A stretch of 12,135 nucleotides of DNA from positions 1 through 12,135 of the forward strand of contig JAHZBA010000052.1 of assembly GCA_019423635.1 (NCBI GenBank), given 5' to 3'. The notes under the pieces were generated by a model. It was given only the letters and a program-made list of their open reading frames with translations, was not told the origin of the DNA and made no database searches. Positions 6,859 to 12,135 of this stretch are shown in pieces; position 1 is the first letter of the stretch, and every line of letters starts with the position of its first letter. Made by a program: the position numbers and the translations under genes. Origin of the DNA: Clostridiales bacterium. GTDB lineage: Bacteria; Bacillota; Clostridia; Oscillospirales; Oscillospiraceae.

Positions 6859-7028
6859 GCGGATACCCGCGATACATTTTGGGGAAGGGCACATGGGACC
6901 GCGTCCCCCCGGGGCTGTGGAACGCTGGGAAAATCCCGATCCCGGCTGCCCGTTGAAACGGGCGGCCTCTTCCGTCCGGCTGACGGAATGACGCCATATC
7001 TTTGCACCGGCGGAGTGGAAAGCGCCGG
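6859..7028 (+). promoter_or_regulatory. Hairpin-rich leader of the RpiR-type regulator gene
   Basis: Between the promoter and the GTG at 7071 lies a non-coding leader with several separate inverted repeats. GCGG/CCGC is at 6859-6870. GGGAC/GTCCC is at 6895-6907. A 10-bp stem with a TGAA tetraloop and one G-U pair occupies 6944-6967. TTCCGTC/GACGGAA is at 6970-6988. CCGGCG/CGCCGG is at 7007-7028. None is followed by a T tract, so they are not terminators. The density suggests a folded leader RNA, but GC-rich DNA gives chance stems and I recognise no known riboswitch or RNA family. No gene is visible in this 317-bp gap. Confidence 0.4.
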
Positions 7029-7070
7029 GGCAGGTACGCGGACGGCAGGACAAAGAAGGAGAGAGCAGCT

Positions 7071-7937
7071 GTGGCCAAGAGTATTCTACATACGATTGAA
7101 CAGCGAATGACCAGTTTTTCCAAGGGGCAGAAGCGGATTGCCCGGTATATTCTGGACAATTACGACAAGGCCGCCTTCATGACCGCCAGCAGACTGGGGA
7201 GCCTGGTGGAGGTCAGCGAGTCCACTGTGGTGCGCTTTGCCTCGGAGCTGGGCTATGACGGCTATCCGGGAATGCAGCGGGCGCTGCAGGAGATGATCCG
7301 CAGCCGCCTCACCTCCACCCAGCGGATTCAGGCGGCGGGGGAGCGGCTGGCCCGGCGGGATCTGCTGGGCGCTGTGGTGCAGTCCGATATGGAGAAGCTG
7401 CGGGAGATGGTGGCCCAGGCGGACCGGGGAGGCTTTGACCAGGTGGTGGAGCGCATCCGGGGCGCCCGGCACATCTATATCTGGGGCGCCCGGTCCTCCT
7501 CCTTCATCGCGGGGTATCTGAATTTTTACATGCACCTGCTGTTTGAGAATGTGACGCTGGTGCAGGCCAACGCCGCCGGGGAGATCTTTGAGCAGCTGCT
7601 GCACATCGGCTCCGGGGACGTGATGATCGCCATCAGCTTTCCCCGCTATTCCAAGATCACTGTGAATACTGCCCAGTTTGCCCGGGACCGCGGCGCCACC
7701 ATCATCGCCGTGACGGACAGCGAGCGCTCTCCGGTCTATCAGCTCTCCGATGCGTCGCTGCTGGCCCCGTGTGAGATGATCTCCTTTGTGGACTCCATGG
7801 TGGCGCCGCTGTCGCTGCTGAACGCGCTGCTGATCGCCCTGGCCTACCGGATGAAAGCCAATGTCTCGGAGACCTTCGCGGAGCTGGAGGACATCTGGAA
7901 TGCCTACGGGGTCTTCGGCAAGGTGGACGATGAGTAG
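7071..7937 (+). CDS. RpiR/MurR family transcriptional regulator (HTH plus SIS domain)
   Basis: A 288-aa regulator with an N-terminal RpiR helix-turn-helix (about residues 1-75, containing FSKGQKRIARYILDN and VSESTVVRFASELGYDGYP). A C-terminal SIS phosphosugar-binding domain follows (about 120-255, HIYIWGARSSS...MIAISFPRYSK...ATIIAVTDS). Family members bind phosphosugars or amino-sugar phosphates and usually control sugar genes next to them. Here no sugar gene is adjacent, so the ligand and targets are unknown. The SIS segment SFPRYSK, where better-studied members have S-(Y/F)-S-G, marks a variant subgroup. The start is GTG 7071, with AAGGAG at 7056-7061 and a 9-nt spacing; more upstream in-frame starts fall in the structured leader. 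Its stop overlaps the next gene by 8 bp, implying co-translation with the flavoprotein. Confidence 0.92.
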   Translation: MAKSILHTIEQRMTSFSKGQKRIARYILDNYDKAAFMTASRLGSLVEVSESTVVRFASELGYDGYPGMQRALQEMIRSRLTSTQRIQAAGERLARRDLLGAVVQSDMEKLREMVAQADRGGFDQVVERIRGARHIYIWGARSSSFIAGYLNFYMHLLFENVTLVQANAAGEIFEQLLHIGSGDVMIAISFPRYSKITVNTAQFARDRGATIIAVTDSERSPVYQLSDASLLAPCEMISFVDSMVAPLSLLNALLIALAYRMKANVSETFAELEDIWNAYGVFGKVDDE

Positions 7938-9168
7938 GCGGGTGATGACAGTGGGCGGCGGCGCCGCCGGAATGATGGCCGCCGTCTCCGCCGCGGAGCG
8001 GGGGGCCGCGGTCACGCTGTTGGAGCCCAACGAGCGGCTGGGGAAGAAGCTGAATATCACCGGGAAGGGCCGCTGCAACGTGACCAACGACGCGGATCTG
8101 GAGACGCTGCTGGCCAATATACCCCGGAATGGGAAATTCCTTTACAGTGCTCTCTCCCGCTTTGATGGACGGGATGCCATGGCCTTTTTTGAAAGTCTGG
8201 GCGTCCCGTTGAAGGTCGAGCGGGGGAACCGGGTGTTTCCGGTCAGCGACCGGGCTTTTGATGTCAGTGCCGCCCTGGAGCGGCGGCTGAAGGCCCTGGG
8301 CGTCCGGCTGGTCCGGGATCGAGCCGTCTCCCTGGAGCTCTCCGATGGCAGGATCACCGGTGTGACAGGGGAGCGGGGGAGCTATCCCGCTGAGGCCGTG
8401 ATCCTGGCCACCGGCGGCGTCAGCTATCCCGCCACCGGCTCCACCGGCGAGGGCCACCGCATGGCGGCGGAGGCGGGACACACGGTGACGCCTCTGCGGG
8501 GCTCCCTGGTGCCCCTGCGGGAGCTGGGAAACGTCTGCGCCCAGATGCAGGGGCTGAGCCTGCGGAACGTGGGGCTGACGGTCTTTGAGAACAACAAGAG
8601 GATCTATACGGATTTTGGGGAGCTGCTGTTCACCCATTTCGGCGTCAGCGGGCCGCTGATTCTCTCGGCCTCCGCCCATATGCGGCGGTTCGGGGAACGG
8701 GCCTATCATCTGGAGATTGACCTGAAGCCCGCTTTGGAGGAGGCGGCCCTAGATAAGCGGCTGCTGAGGGATTTTGAGCAGTACAGCAACCATGATTTCT
8801 GCAATGCCCTGGATGCGCTGCTGCCCAGGAAGCTGATTCCGGAGATCGTGAAGGCCTCCGGGATCGACCCGCACCAGAAGGTCCATGATATCACACGGGA
8901 GCAGCGCCAAGGGCTTTTGCGGCTTTTGAAGCATTTTCCCGTGGTGATCGCAGGCCCCTGTCCGGTGACGGACGCCATTGTCACCTCCGGCGGTGTGAAG
9001 GTGGGGGAAGTCAATCCAACCACTATGGAGTCAAAACTTGTAAAGGGATTATACTTTGCAGGAGAACTGCTGGATGTGGATGCCTATACCGGCGGATTCA
9101 ACCTGCAGATTGCCTGGGCCACCGGCCGGGCCGCAGGGACTGCGGCGGCAGGGCGGATGGAGGAGTAG
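7930..9168 (+). CDS. HI0933/YhiN family FAD-dependent flavoprotein
   Basis: A 412-aa predicted flavoprotein. The N-terminal dinucleotide-binding site is GGGAAG (residues 9-14). The family signature ERLGKKLNITGKGRCNVTN lies at about 35-53. A second ATGGVSYPATGSTGEGH motif is in the middle, followed by FTHFGVSGP. The C-terminal FAD-contacting block is YFAGELLDVDAYTGGFNLQIAWATG (from about 375). The family is widespread and conserved, but its reaction is not settled; it is often annotated only as an NAD(P)/FAD-dependent oxidoreductase. The start is ATG 7930, with AAGGTGG at 7920-7926, overlapping the regulator gene's end by 8 bp. ATG 7945 is an alternative and would shorten the N terminus by five residues. 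An 81-bp gap precedes cmk. Confidence 0.94.
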   Translation: MSRRVMTVGGGAAGMMAAVSAAERGAAVTLLEPNERLGKKLNITGKGRCNVTNDADLETLLANIPRNGKFLYSALSRFDGRDAMAFFESLGVPLKVERGNRVFPVSDRAFDVSAALERRLKALGVRLVRDRAVSLELSDGRITGVTGERGSYPAEAVILATGGVSYPATGSTGEGHRMAAEAGHTVTPLRGSLVPLRELGNVCAQMQGLSLRNVGLTVFENNKRIYTDFGELLFTHFGVSGPLILSASAHMRRFGERAYHLEIDLKPALEEAALDKRLLRDFEQYSNHDFCNALDALLPRKLIPEIVKASGIDPHQKVHDITREQRQGLLRLLKHFPVVIAGPCPVTDAIVTSGGVKVGEVNPTTMESKLVKGLYFAGELLDVDAYTGGFNLQIAWATGRAAGTAAAGRMEE

Positions 9169-9203
9169 AGCGGCCGGAACCGAAAGGACACTCAGGGCGC
9201 AGA

Positions 9204-9222
9204 GGAACCGCCGGATGGTTCC
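9204..9222 (+). other. Small hairpin between the flavoprotein gene and cmk
   Basis: GGAACC (9204-9209) pairs with GGTTCC (9217-9222) around a 7-nt loop. The following bases (ATTCTTAAAAAAG) lack a real T tract, so it is at most a weak attenuator or a processing site. It sits in the largest gap inside this otherwise tight unit. Confidence 0.25.
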
Positions 9223-9249
9223 ATTCTTAAAAAAGGGAGAGCAAGAGGG

Positions 9250-9954
9250 ATGAGAGATCCAAAAAAAGAACCCGGTGTGCCGGCTGTCAGCATCGCCATT
9301 GACGGCCCCTCCGGCGCGGGGAAGAGTACCCTGGCCCGCAGCGCCGCCAGGGCGCTGGGGATTTTATATGTGGACACCGGGGCCATCTACCGCACCATCG
9401 GCTACCATGTCTATCGGGAACATATCGACCCCAAGGACGCCGCCGCCGTGGAGGCGGAGCTGCCGAAGCTCCGGGTGGAGATGACCTACGGCCCGGACGG
9501 CTTGCAGCATATGCTTTTGAACGGCCAGGATGTAACCAAGGAGATTCGCCTGCCGGAGATTTCCCTGTATACCTCCGCCGTGTCCGGACACCCGGCGGTG
9601 CGGGCGTACCTGCTGGAGATGCAGCGGGAGCTGGCCCGGACCCGGAGCGTGATTATGGACGGCCGGGACATCGGTACGGTGGTGCTGCCGGAGGCGGCGG
9701 TGAAGGTGTTCCTCACCGCCTCCGCGGAGACGCGGGCCCGCCGCCGGGTGCTGGAGCTGGAGCAGCGGGGTACGCCGGAGCCCTTTGAAAAGGTGCTGGA
9801 GGAGATCCGGCAGCGGGACTGGAACGACACGCACCGGGCCGCGGCCCCTCTGCGTCAGGCGGAGGATGCGGTGGTGCTGGACACCACGGAGCTGGATTTT
9901 CAGGAGAGCGAGGCGGCGCTGCTGCGGATCATTCGGGAGAGGACGGAGCTATGA
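9250..9954 (+). CDS. cmk: Cytidylate kinase
   Basis: CMP/dCMP kinase (234 aa) uses ATP to make CDP and dCDP from CMP and dCMP, recycling nucleotides from RNA and from lipid synthesis. The P-loop GPSGAGKST is at residues 19-27, DTGAIYR at 42-48, and the CMP-binding DGRDIGT at 137-143. The lid and arginine region is RDWNDTHR at 189-196, followed by the PLRQAEDAVVLDTT segment. Length is close to the usual 220-230 aa, with a short N-terminal extension before the first strand. The start is ATG 9250, with AAGGGAGAG (9233-9241) upstream. The stop overlaps the acyltransferase ATG (ATGA, 4 bp). cmk next to a lysophospholipid acyltransferase and ribosomal protein S1 is a common bacterial neighbourhood. 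Confidence 0.97.
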   Translation: MRDPKKEPGVPAVSIAIDGPSGAGKSTLARSAARALGILYVDTGAIYRTIGYHVYREHIDPKDAAAVEAELPKLRVEMTYGPDGLQHMLLNGQDVTKEIRLPEISLYTSAVSGHPAVRAYLLEMQRELARTRSVIMDGRDIGTVVLPEAAVKVFLTASAETRARRRVLELEQRGTPEPFEKVLEEIRQRDWNDTHRAAAPLRQAEDAVVLDTTELDFQESEAALLRIIRERTEL

Positions 9955-10595
9955 AACCCATCAGCTGGATCTATTGGATCGCCTATTACCTGCTGCGCCT
10001 GGTGGTTCAGATGCTGCACCCCACCAGCGTGGAGGGCCTGGAGGACCTCCCCTCCAGCGGCGTACTGCTGTGCCCCAACCACTCCAGCAACTGGGACCCG
10101 GTGCTGGTGGCGCTGAAGCTGCCCGTGAATTACCGTCTGCACATCATGGGCAAGGAGGAGCTCTTCCGCTGCCGGCCCTTCGGCTGGCTTTTGAAAAAGC
10201 TGGGGGCCTTCCCCGTCAGCCGGGGCGGGTCTGATATCCAGGCGGTGAAGACCGCCATTCAGTCCATCAAGAGCGGAGACAACCTGCTGATCTTCCTGGA
10301 GGGTACCGTGGTCCGAAACGGTGTAGGCTATGTGGACGGCCTCCCGGCCCACGCCAAGAGCGGCGCAGCCATGATCGGCGTCCGGTCGGGAGCGGTTCTG
10401 GTGCCGGTGTTCATGGACGGAGAGAAGAAGCTCTTTCACCGTACCCGCATCATCTTCGGCAAGCCCTATACGCCGGTGTTCAGCGGCCGCCGGGGCACCG
10501 CCGAGGAGATGCAGCAGATTGCCGATGAGGTGCTGCGGCAGGCCTATGCCCTGGGCGGGCAGGCGGTAGGAGGGAGGCCGCTGTGCGGAGAGTGA
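9951..10595 (+). CDS. plsC: 1-acyl-sn-glycerol-3-phosphate acyltransferase (PlsC family)
   Basis: A 214-aa membrane-associated acyltransferase that most likely adds the second fatty acid to lysophosphatidic acid, making phosphatidic acid for phospholipids. An N-terminal hydrophobic helix (about residues 5-22) is followed by the catalytic HxxxxD motif (NHSSNWDP, His44 and Asp49). Next come the GxFPVSRGG block and motif III FLEGTV (115-120), then the LVPV block. Motif III differs from the common FPEGTR: the Pro is Leu and the Arg is Val. The catalytic pair is intact, so activity is expected, but acceptor specificity may differ. The start ATG overlaps the cmk stop by 4 bp, and ispH overlaps this gene's end by 13 bp, pointing to translational coupling through all three. 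Confidence 0.93.
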   Translation: MKPISWIYWIAYYLLRLVVQMLHPTSVEGLEDLPSSGVLLCPNHSSNWDPVLVALKLPVNYRLHIMGKEELFRCRPFGWLLKKLGAFPVSRGGSDIQAVKTAIQSIKSGDNLLIFLEGTVVRNGVGYVDGLPAHAKSGAAMIGVRSGAVLVPVFMDGEKKLFHRTRIIFGKPYTPVFSGRRGTAEEMQQIADEVLRQAYALGGQAVGGRPLCGE

Positions 10596-12135
10596 TCCTG
10601 GCGGAGAGCGCCGGCTTTTGTTACGGAGTGCGGCGGGCGGTGGACCTGGCGCAGAAGACCGCCGCCGAGAGCGGCGGCTGCTGGATGCTGGGAGATTTAA
10701 TCCATAACGCCCATGTGGTGGAGGATCTGGAACGGCGCGGTGTCCGGAAGACGGGGGATGCTGCAGCCCTGGGTCCCGGCGACACGGTGCTGATCCGCTC
10801 CCACGGAGAGCGGAAGGACGTCCTGGACAGCCTGGAGGCCCGGGGCGTCCGCTGTGTCAACGCCGCCTGCCCCAATGTGGTGCGGATTCAGCGTCTTGTG
10901 GCCGAGGCGGAGGCGGAGGGGCGCCGGGCGGTGATCATCGGCGAGGCCAGCCACCCGGAGGTGGCCGGAATCGCCAGCTGGTGCCGCAATCCCTTGATTT
11001 TCGGAGGTCCGGAGGAGGTCCGGCAGTGGCTGGAGCGCCCGGATACGGACCGGAAAACCCCGCTGACCGTGGCTGCACAGACCACCTGTATTCGTGAACT
11101 TTTTGAAACTTCTTGGAAAATCCTAAAAAAAGAGTGTACAAACGTCAAAATCTTTGATACAATATGCAATGCTACGCATAAACGTCAGTCTGAGGCGGCG
11201 GAAATCGCCGGCCGGGCTGACAGGATGGTCGTGGTGGGAGACCGTAAAAGTGCCAACACCAAACATTTGACGGAAATTTGCATGAGGAGATGCCCACGTG
11301 TCCTGCAGATTGAGGACGCGGACGAGCTCTCGCCGAATTTTTTCGCTGGTTGTTCTGTTGCGGGCCTTACGGCTGGCGCTTCCACGCCTGCGGGCATTAT
11401 TAAGGAGGTATATGCAGCGATGAGTGAAGAAATCAAGGCGGTTGAGGGCAAGGAGGAGTCCTTCGAGGAATTACTGAATCAGTCTTTTAAAACTTTAAAT
11501 AACGGAGATCGCGTGACCGGCATTGTGACTGCCATCACCCCGACTGAGGTGCAGGTGGATGTGGGTGCCAAGCAGGCGGCCTACATCAAGCTCAGCGAGC
11601 TCAGCGACGACCCCGCCGTGAAGCCGGAGGACATCGTCCATGTGGGCGAGGAGATCGAGACCTGGGTGGTCCGTGTCAACGACGTGGAGGGCTATGCCGA
11701 GCTGAGCAAGAAGCGTCTGGATGCCGCCAAGGTCTGGGAGAACATCGAGCAGGCCGTGGAGGACAAGACGGTTCTCGAGGGCACCGTGACGGAGGAGAAC
11801 AAGGGCGGCATCGTGGTGTCCGTCAAGGGCGTGCGGGTGTTCGTTCCCGCCTCCCAGAGCGGCCAGCCCCGGGGCGCCGACCTCTCCGAGATGAAGGGAC
11901 AGAAGGTCCAGCTGCGGATCACGGAGGTCAACCGCGCCCGCCGCCGGGTGGTGGGCTCCATCCGCTCCGTGGCCGACGAGGCCCGCCGGGCGGCCCAGGA
12001 AGAGGTCTGGGCCAACATCGAAGAGGGCAAGCGCTACACCGGCACCGTGAAGTCCATGACCAGCTACGGCGTATTCGTGGACATCGGCGGCGTGGACGGC
12101 ATGGTACATATCTCCGAGCTCAGCTGGAGCCGGAT
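10583..12135 (+). CDS. ispH: IspH-ribosomal protein S1 fusion (3' end beyond the window)
   Basis: One uninterrupted frame of at least 517 codons. Residues 1-279 are 4-hydroxy-3-methylbut-2-enyl diphosphate reductase, the last enzyme of the MEP isoprenoid pathway, a [4Fe-4S] protein that yields IPP and DMAPP. The cluster ligands are Cys13, Cys96 and Cys195, and active-site His41, His124, Glu126 and Thr167 fall at or next to their Escherichia coli positions. From Met280 the chain reads like the start of a free S1 (SFEELLNQSFKTLNNGDRVTG). One S1 RNA-binding repeat (about 307-375), a second (about 388-460) and the beginning of a third (GKRYTGTVKSMTSYGVFVDIGG) are visible. Such fusions are known in clostridia. 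The start is GTG 10583, with AGGAGG at 10568-10573. A promoter-like sequence and a consensus ribosome-binding site lie inside the frame, before the S1 part. Confidence 0.96.
   Translation, partial: MRRVILAESAGFCYGVRRAVDLAQKTAAESGGCWMLGDLIHNAHVVEDLERRGVRKTGDAAALGPGDTVLIRSHGERKDVLDSLEARGVRCVNAACPNVVRIQRLVAEAEAEGRRAVIIGEASHPEVAGIASWCRNPLIFGGPEEVRQWLERPDTDRKTPLTVAAQTTCIRELFETSWKILKKECTNVKIFDTICNATHKRQSEAAEIAGRADRMVVVGDRKSANTKHLTEICMRRCPRVLQIEDADELSPNFFAGCSVAGLTAGASTPAGIIKEVYAAMSEEIKAVEGKEESFEELLNQSFKTLNNGDRVTGIVTAITPTEVQVDVGAKQAAYIKLSELSDDPAVKPEDIVHVGEEIETWVVRVNDVEGYAELSKKRLDAAKVWENIEQAVEDKTVLEGTVTEENKGGIVVSVKGVRVFVPASQSGQPRGADLSEMKGQKVQLRITEVNRARRRVVGSIRSVADEARRAAQEEVWANIEEGKRYTGTVKSMTSYGVFVDIGGVDGMVHISELSWSR
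11135..11163 (+). promoter_or_regulatory. Candidate internal promoter within ispH, upstream of the S1 part
   Basis: TGTACA (11135-11140; four of six bases match TTGACA) is followed by exactly 17 bp and TACAAT (11158-11163; five of six match TATAAT). It sits in a patch strikingly richer in A/T than the flanking gene. It would give a transcript starting near 11170, about 250 nt before the internal S1 start. This is sequence-based only; the patch also encodes the conserved Cys195 region. Confidence 0.45.
11402..11422 (+). promoter_or_regulatory. rpsA: Internal ribosome-binding site and ATG at the IspH-S1 junction
   Basis: AAGGAGGT (11402-11409), a full match to the anti-Shine-Dalgarno, precedes the in-frame ATG at 11420-11422 by 10 nt. 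The ATG is codon 280, the exact boundary where IspH homology ends and an S1-like N terminus begins. It could produce free ribosomal protein S1 from the fused frame. The site also encodes Ile-Lys-Glu-Val of the last IspH helix, so coincidence is possible but not the simplest reading. Confidence 0.55.

Noticed and set aside
6856..7110. Short plus-strand open frames in the leader before the regulator gene
   Set aside because: They lack ribosome-binding sites and recognisable products, and run out of frame into the regulator gene.
7702..8709. Minus-strand open frame of 335 codons across the regulator and flavoprotein genes
   Set aside because: No conserved motif is seen and the composition is abnormal (Pro, Arg, Gln, His). 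It is antisense to two well-supported genes.
9050..9055. TATACT in an AT-rich spot near the end of the flavoprotein gene as a promoter for cmk
   Set aside because: There is no -35-like hexamer at 16-18 bp, and the bases encode the conserved LYFAGE block of the family.
9204..9222. Hairpin before cmk as a true terminator
   Set aside because: The stem is only 6 bp and is followed by A-rich rather than T-rich sequence. No new promoter is visible before cmk.
10583..11423. ispH and the S1 gene as two separate frames divided by a frameshift or stop
   Set aside because: Codon-by-codon reading from 10583 through the junction to the window end shows one continuous frame without a stop.
11412..11423. 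Three-codon frame (ATG CAG CGA TGA) overlapping the internal S1 start
   Set aside because: The ATG is only about 3 nt after the Shine-Dalgarno core and out of frame. It is too short to mean anything without expression data.

Overview
The window is a compact, GC-rich stretch of chromosomal housekeeping DNA. It most likely comes from a low-oxygen Firmicute of the Clostridia (Oscillospiraceae-like). The grounds are the joined ispH-S1 reading frame (a known clostridial arrangement), a YtfI/YtfJ pair (YtfJ is a sporulation protein family), the scpA-scpB-carboxypeptidase-rluB order also seen around the Bacillus scp locus, strong Shine-Dalgarno sites, and heavy use of TTG and GTG starts. All convincing genes are on the + strand. 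I see no mobile element, CRISPR array, tRNA or rRNA.

Region 1 (1-1462) is the end of a translation operon: the 3' part of rpsB (ribosomal protein S2), then tsf (elongation factor Ts), closed by a strong intrinsic terminator. Region 2 (1616-6782) looks like one seven-gene transcription unit. It starts at a promoter with a perfect -10 box and ends at a second strong terminator. In order it encodes a site-2-protease-like M50 membrane peptidase, the condensin subunits ScpA and ScpB, a YtfI-like DUF2953 membrane protein, YtfJ (GerW family), a secreted D-Ala-D-Ala carboxypeptidase, and the pseudouridine synthase RluB. The themes are chromosome organisation, cell wall or spore, and ribosome maturation. 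A 9-bp hairpin sits directly before the carboxypeptidase start.

Region 3 (6815-12135, running off the end) starts with an extended -10 promoter and a roughly 220-nt hairpin-rich leader. Then follow an RpiR/MurR-type SIS regulator, an HI0933/YhiN flavoprotein, cytidylate kinase (cmk), a PlsC-type acyltransferase, and an IspH-ribosomal protein S1 fusion cut by the window end. Junctions are tight (8-bp, 4-bp and 13-bp overlaps), which implies co-transcription and translational coupling for most of the unit.

The best candidates for something new are in region 3. First, the ispH-S1 reading frame contains a near-consensus promoter inside ispH and a consensus Shine-Dalgarno plus in-frame ATG exactly at the domain junction, so one locus may make both a fusion protein and free S1. 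Second, the structured leader upstream of the regulator gene matches no RNA family I recognise. The rest is ordinary core genome.
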